Positions 1-9,020 of a stretch of DNA of 38,368 nt are shown piece after piece (position 1 is the stretch's first letter; each line of letters opens with the position of its first letter). The notes beneath the pieces are model-generated. The model saw only the letters and a program-made list of their open reading frames with translations, had not been told where the DNA came from and did not search any database. The DNA lies in assembly GCA_903847335.1 (NCBI GenBank), contig CAINDI010000176.1, positions 1 through 38,368 of the forward strand, written 5' to 3'. The stretch comes from an uncultured Verrucomicrobiota bacterium (lineage in GTDB: Bacteria > Verrucomicrobiota > Verrucomicrobiia > Palsa-1439). A program made the translations under genes and the position numbers.

Positions 1-3000
1 CTGAATTGATTGTCAGACTAGCGGTATTTACCCCCGCATAATGCCCGCTATTATTGAGATTCGTACTCGCCCGTTGCCATTGGTAAACCAAGTTCGAACC
101 ACCCGCCGTCACGGAGAATATCGCCGGACTTCCGGTACAAATCGTCGAACTGACTGGCGACAGACTAATGGTCGGAACGGAATCAAAGACAGTAATCGTA
201 TTCGTCGCACTCGCCGACCCGCCATTCCAACTCACTGTCAAGATGGCGAGGTTGGTGCTGAGCGCTTGCGAATAGGTATGCACGAGGCTGTTCGTGTAGG
301 TCGAGACCCACAGATTGCTGGTATTGCCATCACCAAAATCCCACGTCCAATTCGTGATTGATCCACTGCTGATATCGGTGAACGTCACGGTCAACGGGGC
401 TGGACCATTGGTAGGAGTCACTGTAAAACTCGCCACCGCTTCGCTGGAGCCAATTCCGGTCATCCAATTCGTTACAACTCCACCGTCACTGAGGAACACT
501 ACGGCATTTGTCACCGCGCCACTCGACTGCGGCGCAAAATTCAAAACCGTCAGATTCGTACCGGCATAACCGGCCAACGTAATTTCATTCGTCGCGACTA
601 AATCAAACCCGACGGCAAGACTCAGATTCGTTATGGCGATATTTAACTGACCACACGCCTCATTCGTGATTGTAAAGCTGACGGCATTCGTCGCCCCCAC
701 CGCCACCAAGCCCACGGTGTTTGTTGACGGATTCACCACCAACGCACCGAGAGCCACCGTTTGAGTGGCTACTCCAGAAATCACTGTAGCTCCGCAACTA
801 TTACTGAACGCCGCCCGATACTGATAACCCTGATTACTCGGCAGTGCTGTAACGCTGTAACTCAAGTTCGTCGCATTCAAAACTGGAGTCCAGATGCTGC
901 CATCCGGGCTGGACGACCATTGCACGCTCGGCGTCGGGCTACCACTCACGCTCGCATGGAAAACCGTCGTCGCTCCAGCACACGTTGTCAGATTTGTTGG
1001 AGAACTATTAACCACCGGAGCAGTGTTTACCGTCACCGTTACCAATGCACAACCGGAGGTATGACTGCAAGGACTGGCGTTTTCATAGAGACCGTAGTAA
1101 GTGGTTGTGATTATCGGACTGACACTCAGATTATTACCGGTTCCGACCGGGGTGCCATCACACGAATCGGTGTACCAATGGATTACCTCACCAGTACCGC
1201 CGCCACCACCGATTAGCGTTAATGTTGTTGAGCCACCGGAGCAAATTGGATTTGTACTCGCCGACGCCGACGTCGGATCTGCTGACTGTGTATTCACTGC
1301 CGCGATTGTCGTATTGGTCACGCTCGCACCGTAAATACTGGCAATCAAAGTGTAAGTCCCACTGGCGGCTGCAGTCACACTCGGAATTGTTGGATTCTGA
1401 CTGAAATTGGTAAAGCTATTCGGCCCGCTCCAGCTATAGCTCGCGCCAGAAATTGACGGTGATGCCGTGAGATTCAATGTCGAACCCACACACACCGGTC
1501 CATTATTACTCGCGGTAATTCCCGTCAAATTCACAGCGGTAATCAAATTATTACTCGTGACTGTGCCGGTGGCCAACGCATTACTGACCACTAAAGTTAC
1601 TGGATACACACCATCGGTGCTGTACGTGTGGCTCACGCTACCGGTGGCGATATTCGTCGTCGTGCCATCGCCAAAGTTCCATTGCCAAGTCGTGGGCGTT
1701 CCGCCGGTCGTCGTGTCCGTAAACGTGACTGCAAACGGTACTACGCCATTTGTCGGACTCGCTGTGAAACTCGCGTTCAAAACCTGATTTGAGAAGAGAA
1801 TCGCCAAGTTACTGACGTTGGCGTTTAGCACGTTCGCCGCTGCGTTCGTAGTGAACGCCCCATTTTGGAAGGCAAATCCAAGATTATAGACCGAGTCAAT
1901 CCATTGGTTTGCGGGTGCACTTCCGAGCAATGTAACCACGGCCATCGTACCGCTGTTACTCCGCACCATCGAAACCGCTAAGCCGGACGGAAGATTGCTC
2001 ACCACCACGTTGTTGGTTAATTGGCTGCCATCCACTCCGGTAAACGTATCGCCACTCAGCGTAATCACCAACGGCTGAGAATTATCAATCGCCCCACTGT
2101 TCGTCGGCATCAGCTCGGTAAAGAGAGTCTTGCTGTAGGTAAGGATACCATTCCCAGTTTCGTACGCTCCGATGTCTGCCGCCGCACCGCGAACTCGCGC
2201 AAAACCGGTTCCGCGTTGGTCATAGGCGAGATTCAATGGATTCGCTCCGGCATCAATACAAAGTGAATTACTCGCCAGCGCAATGGTCGGTGTCGCGCCC
2301 CCGTTGTACGCCGGCGGTAAGATGACCCCCGGAACCGAGTTGCTAATATTATTCCCCAACCACACCGCCGTGCTGCTCGCGATCTGCGCTTGCACATAAC
2401 AGTTTGAGAAAAAGATTGTACCGGTGTATTCGCTGACATCCGCCCCACTGATTTGATTGCTCGCCAGAATGGAGCTCACCACTAAAAGATTACTAGGGGA
2501 ACCGCTGGCAATCGGATAAAGACCCCTATTCCCAACAATCGTGCAGTTTTCAATTAAACCCTGTATTCCTGCTGAACCGTAGTTAATCACGGCTCCGCTT
2601 TGACCTGCTTGATTCCCGTAAAACGTCGAATTCCGGATAATCGTTCGATCGGCTCCCGTCTGACTGGCTTGATAAAGCACCCCGCCTTTAGAGGAAGCGG
2701 AGTTACTAATAAAGGCGGAACTATCCAACACAATTGTGCCAGCACCCGCATAAATCACACCCCCACCATAGCCCATATTCGTCGGTCCGGCCGTGTTTTG
2801 CGCCACCAGACAATTGCTGATCGTTAACGAGTTCGGCCATCCACTCACCGTCGCAAATGCACCGCCACCGAAACCATTACTACCAGTATAGGAATCATTC
2901 ATCTGAACCACGCAGTTCTGGACCGTAGCCGTGCCCATAAAAATAAAGACCGCCGCCCCACCAACCTGATAGTTGGCAGCACCGGTGTAGTTATAGTACC

Positions 3001-6000
3001 CATACTGGAGGGTCAGATTCTGAATGGTCACAGTTTTAGGGACTGAATTGCTCACAATCAGAATCCGATCCACTGCATTACTCCGCGTGGTCGCACCTTG
3101 CAAGATAGTATTGGTCATCCCCAACCCGGTCAGCGTCAGTGACTTCGTAATCGTGATGCCACACTCGGTCCAGAGGTTGGAATTGAGGACGATGGTGTCA
3201 CCATCTTTTACTAAATTCGTCGTTACAGCTTTCGTCAACGTTGGGAAGGTATTGTGATTGTTCGTGGTGCCGGTCAAATCCACCGGCACATACCAAGTGT
3301 TTCCACCACTCGAACAGACATTCATCACCAATGTCAACGTCGGCGCATTCGTCGGTGCCGCACACGCTTCACTCGAACTTAACTGACAGTCCACCGTGTC
3401 CCCGGTGACTGGTGTATAACTAAAGCTCGCACTGCTATTTCCAGCCACCACCAGCCCGTTTGTCTTCCAAGTGTAACTTGGAGTCGGCCCCGCGTTCACT
3501 GGGTTTGCCGTGAAGGTAACCGAGGTACCGGAGCAGTTCGTCAACCCCGGACTCGCCGTCACTACGACCGAAGCGACGACACTATTCACCGTCAAACTTA
3601 CCGGTGCCGAAGTCACGCTGTCACCGGTGCTGTTGTAGACGATACAGCGGTAGCTGGTGGCATCCACATTCGCCGCCGGGTTAATCCTCAGGTTCGCCGT
3701 GGACACACCACTGAAATCGCCACCATTATTGAGATTCGTGTTCGCTTGCTGCCATTGGTAACTCGCCACACCGCTGGCGGTAATACTCAAAATTGCCGTA
3801 TTGCTCAAACAAACTGTCACCGGGACCGGCGCTAGCGTAATCACCGGCAAAGTAGCCCGAACCACAATCGTTTGCGAAGTACTGCTCGCTCCGACTGGTC
3901 CACTCACCGTTAAGGTCGCCAGATTAGTGCTGAACGGCGTCGTATAGGAATGCACCACACTTGTCGCAAGTGTATTCGTCGTACCGCCATCACCAAAGAT
4001 CCACGCCCGATTCGTAATCGTGCCGGTACTATTATCTGTAAATGTCACACTCAACGGCCCCGGTCCATTCGTCACGCTCGCGCTGAAAATCGCCACCGGC
4101 GGTGTCGTCGCCACGATCAAACCCGCTTGGGTGTTTGTCCCGCTCGCCAACGCATCGCTCACTACTAATGTCACCGAGTAAGTTCCGCTGTTCGTGTACG
4201 TATAACTCACCACATTGGTCGTCGCCACGTTCGTCGACCCACCATCGCCAAACGCCCACGCCCAATTCGTCGGTGACCCACCGGTCCCACCGGTCGTGGC
4301 ACTCGTAAACGTTACCGCAAAAGGTATCCCCCCTGTCGTCACATTCGCCGTGAAATTCACATTCAGAACCTCATTTGAGAAAATAATCGCTAGATTGGTC
4401 ACCGCTGAGTTAATCGCCTGCGAGGCATAGCCATGACTCAACGCCCCATCCGTGAAGGTGAAGCCGAGATTGGTCACCGAGTTGATGGCTTGATTTGCAA
4501 TTGCCGACCCACTCCACGTGCTCACCAGCGTGGTGTTATTGCTCTGGACTAAAGCTACCGTCAACCCCGCTGGCACAGCGGAGGTACTCACCAATCCGGC
4601 CGCCACGTAATCTTCGCCATTCGAACCGGTAAAGGTGTCACCAGTCAGCGTGATTACTAGCGGTTGCGAATTATCAATTCCACCCGTATTCGGCGGCACT
4701 AACTCGCTAAAGCGATTCGTGCTGTAGTTCAACGAAGTCGGCGTACCGGATTCGTACGCACCAATATCCGTTCCTGCGCCCCGCGTCCGGATATAACCAA
4801 CTCCCCGCTGGTCGGTGGCTAAACCCAAAACGTTCGTGCCGTGGTCAATCGCCAGACCGTTCGTAATCGCGCAGGTCATTGTCAAACCACCGTTATTCGC
4901 CGGTGGAGGAACACTCTGGAAAATCAACGGACTTAGCCCCACATAGCTGCCATGAATATTTGTCACGCCACCCACCGACGCAGGAGCATTGACAGTATCG
5001 TTCGCATTGTTAATGATTAGATTATTGCGGACATCATAGATAGAACCACCACCGGAACCACCCAAGTCAGTCGCGCCGTTGCTCGCCACAACGCTACTAA
5101 ATAAGCCGATGTAGGTCGCAGTCGTTGATTGATTGGCGATTCCACCGCCACCGGTGGGTGCGGTATTACTCACAATCGTACAGTTATAAACCATCCCAGT
5201 TGTGTAACCATTGATGAAATTAATCCCACCACCGCCGCTTGCTGTCCCAGCGGTATTCCCGTACACGGTACAGTTGATGAGCGTCGCAGCATTTCCCAAA
5301 GTCAATCCGCCACCAACACCTCCCGAATAGTTATACGCAAATGTACACCGTTGCAGGAGTGTAACACCACCGGCGATCGCTGAAAATAACCCGCCACTCG
5401 TATTCGCGCCAGTCCCTGAGTTCGTGTTCCCCACAAACGTCGAATCCGAAATCGTTACCTGTAGCACATTCGCATATAAGGCCGCGCTGTATCCACTCGC
5501 GGATTGATTCCCAGAAAAAACACACCGAACAATACTGACAAAACCAGTCGTGGAGCCAAAGTTAATCGCCGCCACGCCACCGGTCGAGGTAAGATTATTC
5601 TGGATGATACAGTTAGACATCGTTAGAGAGCTGCCAGATGTATTATTATACACTGCCCCACCACCCGCTGAGCCACCCACCCCAACGACTTGATTGCTGG
5701 AAATACTCACGCTCTGCAAAACCACTTGGGCCACATTAGGACTGTACAACGCCGAACCGATGGAGTTGGTCAGATTGCCATACTGGAGAGTTAAATCGCT
5801 AAACTTAACACTATTATTGAGCTGAAAGATTCGGTTGGTTCCCGATCCATAAGCCGCTGTCGGCTGAATAAAGGTATTGGTCATCCCGGAACCTTTCAGA
5901 TAACAAGCTCGACCGATAATCGTATTAGTCTCGTAGTACGTCCCGGCCATCAGGTTAATCGTATCGCAGTTAGTCGAAGAGACTTTCCCTACGGCATATA

Positions 6001-8851
6001 AAATCGTCTGCCATGGACTCGCAAACGTACCGGGATTCGCATTATTACCGGTGGGCGACACCCAATAGTTGGAAGACAACATTCCGTATGCAAAGAGCAC
6101 ATTTAAGTTCGTCACACTGCTCTTCGAGATAGCCGCCGCACCACCATGCGTGAACGCACTGTTTTGAAGCGTCATTCCGAGGTTGGTGATATTGTTCGCT
6201 GTTAAGTAATTCACAGCATTGCCCAGCAAGGAAAACGTCACCGTATTCGGGCCGGCGTACACCACACTCGCCACCAATCCCGTCGGCACATTGCTCGGCG
6301 TTGCCTTCCCCGTCACCACGAAGTCTTCTCCGGTCGAACCAGAAAAAGTATCGCCCACTAACGTCAAACTCAGCTTGTTTGAGATACTCCCGTCGTTTTG
6401 CCAACTGCCAACAAAATTCGTCCCGCTATAAGTAATCACCGGATCAATAAACGAAATCACCAAGTTCGAAACCGTCGAGTTCGTGACGGAAGCCGCCGGT
6501 GTGTTATAAAACGCGCTATTCTGAAATGCGAACGTCAGGTTGCTCACGTTGTTGATAGAGTTATGCGCGAGTGCATTTCCCAAGAGCGATGCAGAAATGT
6601 GGGTGTGCGTGGTATTTTCCCCCATAATCACAGCCGTCAAATTCGACGGCAGATTACCAACCGTCACCCAACCAGCCGCCACAAAATCCCCACTCCCCGG
6701 CGGCGTATTGAACATAGCGTTGGTCAACGTAATGACTATCGTATTTGCAATACTGCCATCGTTCGCCGCCGACTCGGTATACGTCGTACGATTGTAACTC
6801 AACTGCACATTACTCGCCGGATCAATGAACGTAATGCTCAGATTCGTCACTGAATTATTCGCAATCACCGCCGCATTCCCACCGACAAACGCGGAGTTAT
6901 TAAACGTCAGCCCCACATTGTTTGTGCTGTTGGCAGCCGCATGCGCTGTCGCTTTGCCGGTAAAACTAACCTGAACAGTATTCAGACTTGCGACGGTTAC
7001 GACCGCCGTCAAACCCGCCGGTACATTGGTCGGGATCACCGCACCGATGCCGACTAAGTCTTGCCCATTTCCACCGAGAAAACTATCACCGGTGAGCGTG
7101 ATGGTGTTGACGGTGCTAATTCGCCCATCATTCCACACGGCATCTTCATTAAAATTCGTTCCACCATAGGTCAAAGTCCCACTACTCACCGGAGCGTCAA
7201 AGAACACCACATTTAAATTACTCACACTATAATTGACGACATTGGATTGCAGTCCTGCACCGGCATAAGCTGTGAAAGATTGGTCGAGAAATGTAATTCC
7301 GAGATTGGTCACCGAGTTCACCGCCGCATGTGCGGTCGCGCTGCCGAGTAACGTGACGACCAAGTTTGTGCCGCTATTGGTCCGAACCATCGAGAGTGAT
7401 AAACCGGCCGGCACATTGGAAGTGCTCACCAAGCCGGTGGCGACAAAGTCCTGGCCGTTGGTACCGGCAAAAGTATCACCGGTGATTGTAATCACCAATG
7501 GCTGAGAGTTATTAATTACTCCGGTACCGCCTGGAGTCTGCTGCCAGAAATTGGTCGTGCTATATTTTAAATTGCTCGCCGCATACTCAAACGCCCCCAT
7601 ACACGCCTGCGCACCACGAACACGCACGAAGCCTGCGCCACGTTGGTCGTATGCCAAACCCAACGGATTCGCTCCATTTGTGATACAGGGACTACCGGCC
7701 TGCAACGCAAACGTCGGCGTGGAACCACCATTGTAAGTCGGAGTCAGCGACACCAGTTTTGGCGTGACATTCGTGATACTCGTACCTAGCCATTTTGGAT
7801 TACCATTCGCACCAACCCTAGTTTGTACTAAGCTGTTAGAAAAAATAATATAGTCGCCGGAATAATATTCACTCGCTGCACCGGCTGCACTGCCATTACT
7901 GGCGAGAATGGAACTGACGACCAATAGATTCGTCACCGGCGCCGAACCATTAGCGATCGCGCCGTAGTTTGAAATATTGGAAACAATCGTGCAGTTGTAA
8001 ATCAATCCAGTTGCACCGAGATTGCTAGTAAAGCCAATCGCACCACCCCCGCCGGCCCCTGGCGTACCGCCTGTGTTCCCATAGAAAGTAGAATTCCGAA
8101 TGATGAATCGATTGGTTGAATTATATGCATAAATCGCACCACCTTTACTCGGTGCAGTGTTCCCAGCAAAATAACAGCTATCGACCAACAAGGCACCACT
8201 TTGCATCATTACACCGCCACCTGTGTTTCCCGCACCATTCGGCCCGATTGTGTTATTTGCCACAATGCAGTTGCTCAGGGTCAGCGAGTTCATAATGGGA
8301 GAATCTTGCACAATACCTCCACCGCCAAAGCTGCTACCAGGAATCCACGAATCGTTCATTTGAATTACGCAGTTCTGCACTGTGACCGTCCCGGAGTAAT
8401 TGTAAATTCCAGCCCCACCCACACAATACGAGCCGGTTATCAAATTATTAGTCACGTAATAGCCATATTGAATCGTCATGTTCTGAATGTTTACAACATT
8501 ATTTGAAGGGTAAGTGACGCTACCAATCTGAAAGATTCGGTTCACGGCATTACTGCGAGTGGTGGCGCCTTGCAAAACCGTATTGGTCATTCCCAAGCCG
8601 GTAATCGTGAGGGATTTATTAGTGATGAGAACCCCACACTCCGTCCAAAGATTGGTGTTGAGCACGATGGTGTCACCGTTGGAGGTCAGAACGCTCGCCA
8701 CGGCGTTGGAGAGTGTTAAAAAGGTGTTTGTCCCACCGGGACCCGTCGGCACATACCAAGTGTTCGTCGCCGCTGTGACGGACGCAACGCCCAGCACAAA
8801 AATGAACGCCGCCAAAACCAAACGCACGCAACTGCTGAATCTTTTAATCAT
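1..8851 (-). CDS. Giant secreted multi-domain surface protein (beta-helix / choice-of-anchor Q / PKD / Ig-like), C-terminus outside window
   Basis: The frame opens at ATG 8849-8851 and stays open to the window edge, at least 2950 codons. I checked frame agreement at landmark motifs from start to edge, including codons around 8851, 6070, 4258, 1690 and 352. Residues 1-28 are a signal peptide (basic start, LVLAAFIFVLGVA core, A-rich cleavage region). Three Asn/Gly-rich parallel beta-helix modules follow, at about residues 30-420, 928-1370 and 1850-2230. Each ends in a choice-of-anchor Q type motif, DQRG then GAYE or GAFE, with the Asp at residues 402, 1347 and 2211. Six ~110-residue stalk-like repeats lie between the modules. 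Four PKD domains carry W-x-FGDG near residues 1532, 1616, 2391 and 2837, and Ig-like domains with YQWQ-type cores follow the PKDs. A choice-of-anchor D/HYDIN-like segment lies near residues 2700-2760. The likely role is adhesion or glycan binding outside the cell. Catalysis is not shown, and the anchor or sorting domain lies beyond the edge. Confidence 0.88.
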   Translation of the reverse strand, partial: MIKRFSSCVRLVLAAFIFVLGVASVTAATNTWYVPTGPGGTNTFLTLSNAVASVLTSNGDTIVLNTNLWTECGVLITNKSLTITGLGMTNTVLQGATTRSNAVNRIFQIGSVTYPSNNVVNIQNMTIQYGYYVTNNLITGSYCVGGAGIYNYSGTVTVQNCVIQMNDSWIPGSSFGGGGIVQDSPIMNSLTLSNCIVANNTIGPNGAGNTGGGVMMQSGALLVDSCYFAGNTAPSKGGAIYAYNSTNRFIIRNSTFYGNTGGTPGAGGGGAIGFTSNLGATGLIYNCTIVSNISNYGAIANGSAPVTNLLVVSSILASNGSAAGAASEYYSGDYIIFSNSLVQTRVGANGNPKWLGTSITNVTPKLVSLTPTYNGGSTPTFALQAGSPCITNGANPLGLAYDQRGAGFVRVRGAQACMGAFEYAASNLKYSTTNFWQQTPGGTGVINNSQPLVITITGDTFAGTNGQDFVATGLVSTSNVPAGLSLSMVRTNSGTNLVVTLLGSATAHAAVNSVTNLGITFLDQSFTAYAGAGLQSNVVNYSVSNLNVVFFDAPVSSGTLTYGGTNFNEDAVWNDGRISTVNTITLTGDSFLGGNGQDLVGIGAVIPTNVPAGLTAVVTVASLNTVQVSFTGKATAHAAANSTNNVGLTFNNSAFVGGNAAVIANNSVTNLSITFIDPASNVQLSYNRTTYTESAANDGSIANTIVITLTNAMFNTPPGSGDFVAAGWVTVGNLPSNLTAVIMGENTTHTHISASLLGNALAHNSINNVSNLTFAFQNSAFYNTPAASVTNSTVSNLVISFIDPVITYSGTNFVGSWQNDGSISNKLSLTLVGDTFSGSTGEDFVVTGKATPSNVPTGLVASVVYAGPNTVTFSLLGNAVNYLTANNITNLGMTLQNSAFTHGGAAAISKSSVTNLNVLFAYGMLSSNYWVSPTGNNANPGTFASPWQTILYAVGKVSSTNCDTINLMAGTYYETNTIIGRACYLKGSGMTNTFIQPTAAYGSGTNRIFQLNNSVKFSDLTLQYGNLTNSIGSALYSPNVAQVVLQSVSISSNQVVGVGGSAGGGAVYNNTSGSSLTMSNCIIQNNLTSTGGVAAINFGSTTGFVSIVRCVFSGNQSASGYSAALYANVLQVTISDSTFVGNTNSGTGANTSGGLFSAIAGGVTLLQRCTFAYNYSGGVGGGLTLGNAATLINCTVYGNTAGTASGGGGINFINGYTTGMVYNCTIVSNTAPTGGGGIANQSTTATYIGLFSSVVASNGATDLGGSGGGSIYDVRNNLIINNANDTVNAPASVGGVTNIHGSYVGLSPLIFQSVPPPANNGGLTMTCAITNGLAIDHGTNVLGLATDQRGVGYIRTRGAGTDIGAYESGTPTSLNYSTNRFSELVPPNTGGIDNSQPLVITLTGDTFTGSNGEDYVAAGLVSTSAVPAGLTVALVQSNNTTLVSTWSGSAIANQAINSVTNLGFTFTDGALSHGYASQAINSAVTNLAIIFSNEVLNVNFTANVTTGGIPFAVTFTSATTGGTGGSPTNWAWAFGDGGSTNVATTNVVSYTYTNSGTYSVTLVVSDALASGTNTQAGLIVATTPPVAIFSASVTNGPGPLSVTFTDNSTGTITNRAWIFGDGGTTNTLATSVVHSYTTPFSTNLATLTVSGPVGASSTSQTIVVRATLPVITLAPVPVTVCLSNTAILSITASGVASYQWQQANTNLNNGGDFSGVSTANLRINPAANVDATSYRCIVYNSTGDSVTSAPVSLTVNSVVASVVVTASPGLTNCSGTSVTFTANPVNAGPTPSYTWKTNGLVVAGNSSASFSYTPVTGDTVDCQLSSSEACAAPTNAPTLTLVMNVCSSGGNTWYVPVDLTGTTNNHNTFPTLTKAVTTNLVKDGDTIVLNSNLWTECGITITKSLTLTGLGMTNTILQGATTRSNAVDRILIVSNSVPKTVTIQNLTLQYGYYNYTGAANYQVGGAAVFIFMGTATVQNCVVQMNDSYTGSNGFGGGAFATVSGWPNSLTISNCLVAQNTAGPTNMGYGGGVIYAGAGTIVLDSSAFISNSASSKGGVLYQASQTGADRTIIRNSTFYGNQAGQSGAVINYGSAGIQGLIENCTIVGNRGLYPIASGSPSNLLVVSSILASNQISGADVSEYTGTIFFSNCYVQAQIASSTAVWLGNNISNSVPGVILPPAYNGGATPTIALASNSLCIDAGANPLNLAYDQRGTGFARVRGAAADIGAYETGNGILTYSKTLFTELMPTNSGAIDNSQPLVITLSGDTFTGVDGSQLTNNVVVSNLPSGLAVSMVRSNSGTMAVVTLLGSAPANQWIDSVYNLGFAFQNGAFTTNAAANVLNANVSNLAILFSNQVLNASFTASPTNGVVPFAVTFTDTTTGGTPTTWQWNFGDGTTTNIATGSVSHTYSTDGVYPVTLVVSNALATGTVTSNNLITAVNLTGITASNNGPVCVGSTLNLTASPSISGASYSWSGPNSFTNFSQNPTIPSVTAAASGTYTLIASIYGASVTNTTIAAVNTQSADPTSASASTNPICSGGSTTLTLIGGGGGTGEVIHWYTDSCDGTPVGTGNNLSVSPIITTTYYGLYENASPCSHTSGCALVTVTVNTAPVVNSSPTNLTTCAGATTVFHASVSGSPTPSVQWSSSPDGSIWTPVLNATNLSYSVTALPSNQGYQYRAAFSNSCGATVISGVATQTVALGALVVNPSTNTVGLVAVGATNAVSFTITNEACGQLNIAITNLSLAVGFDLVATNEITLAGYAGTNLTVLNFAPQSSGAVTNAVVFLSDGGVVTNWMTGIGSSEAVASFTVTPTNGPAPLTVTFTDISSGSITNWTWDFGDGNTSNLWVSTYTNSLVHTYSQALSTNLAILTVSWNGGSASATNTITVFDSVPTISLSPVSSTICTGSPAIFSVTAGGSNLVYQWQRASTNLNNSGHYAGVNTASLTINS
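2150..3300 (-). repeat. Beta-helix module C, a diverged duplicate of module A (7590-8770)
   Basis: Residues about 1850-2230 of the giant protein repeat the plan of residues 30-420. Both begin with TWYVP, then share the blocks DGDTIVLN or NGDTIVLN, NLWTECG, LTGLGMTNT and LQGATTRSNAV, and end with DQRG and GA-[FY]-E. Corresponding DNA blocks, for example around 3085-3190 and 8545-8660, are still clearly similar. The middle module (4760-6075) follows the same plan but is more diverged. This looks like internal duplication of a whole helix plus anchor-motif unit. Confidence 0.75.
6085..7550 (-). repeat. Run of four ~110-residue stalk-like repeats in the giant protein
   Basis: Four consecutive modules (about residues 434-922) share the pattern NDGxI, ITLxGDxFxG, G-[QE]-DFVxxG, NVPxGL, LxGxAxxH and NLxxxFxxxAF. 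Two further copies follow the second and third beta-helices, near 4370-4710 and 1790-2155. The spacing of about 105-120 residues, high Thr/Asn/Ser content and absence of Cys fit an extended beta-sandwich stalk. I recognise the pattern as common in large bacterial surface proteins but cannot assign a family name. Confidence 0.7.
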
Positions 8852-8911
8852 ATAAAAATCACTCGCCACTAAAGTTATTACCTCACCTAATCTAACACCT
8901 GAAAGGTAGGC

Positions 8912-8922
8912 GCGTGACAATA
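8912..8922. promoter_or_regulatory. Shared 11-mer in the divergent intergenic region
   Basis: The 168-bp gap between the giant gene (minus) and the first propeller gene (plus) contains GCGTGACAATA. Its complement, TATTGTCACGC, recurs exactly at 36005-36015 in the icd promoter region. On the minus strand TTGTCA could act as a -35 box for the giant gene, but no convincing -10 follows at the right distance. Apart from this and the Shine-Dalgarno of the plus-strand gene I see no clear element in the gap. Confidence 0.25.
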
Positions 8923-9020
8923 ACTTTGCAAGCGGAAAAACCGTCGTGAGCAGTTTTTTTCTTTACCTCACAATTCCAATCGACTACACCCACGATACCA
9001 ACCTGCACTAAAAAGGAAAT

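Noticed and set aside
2150-8770. CRISPR-like or tandem DNA repeats in the giant gene
   Set aside because: The repeats are diverged protein domains of about 110 or 400 residues, not short identical repeats with spacers.
41-8855. Many plus-strand frames of 60-150 codons across the first 8.85 kb
   Set aside because: They are antisense shadows of the giant minus-strand gene. They lack ribosome sites and family motifs and are poor in ordinary composition.
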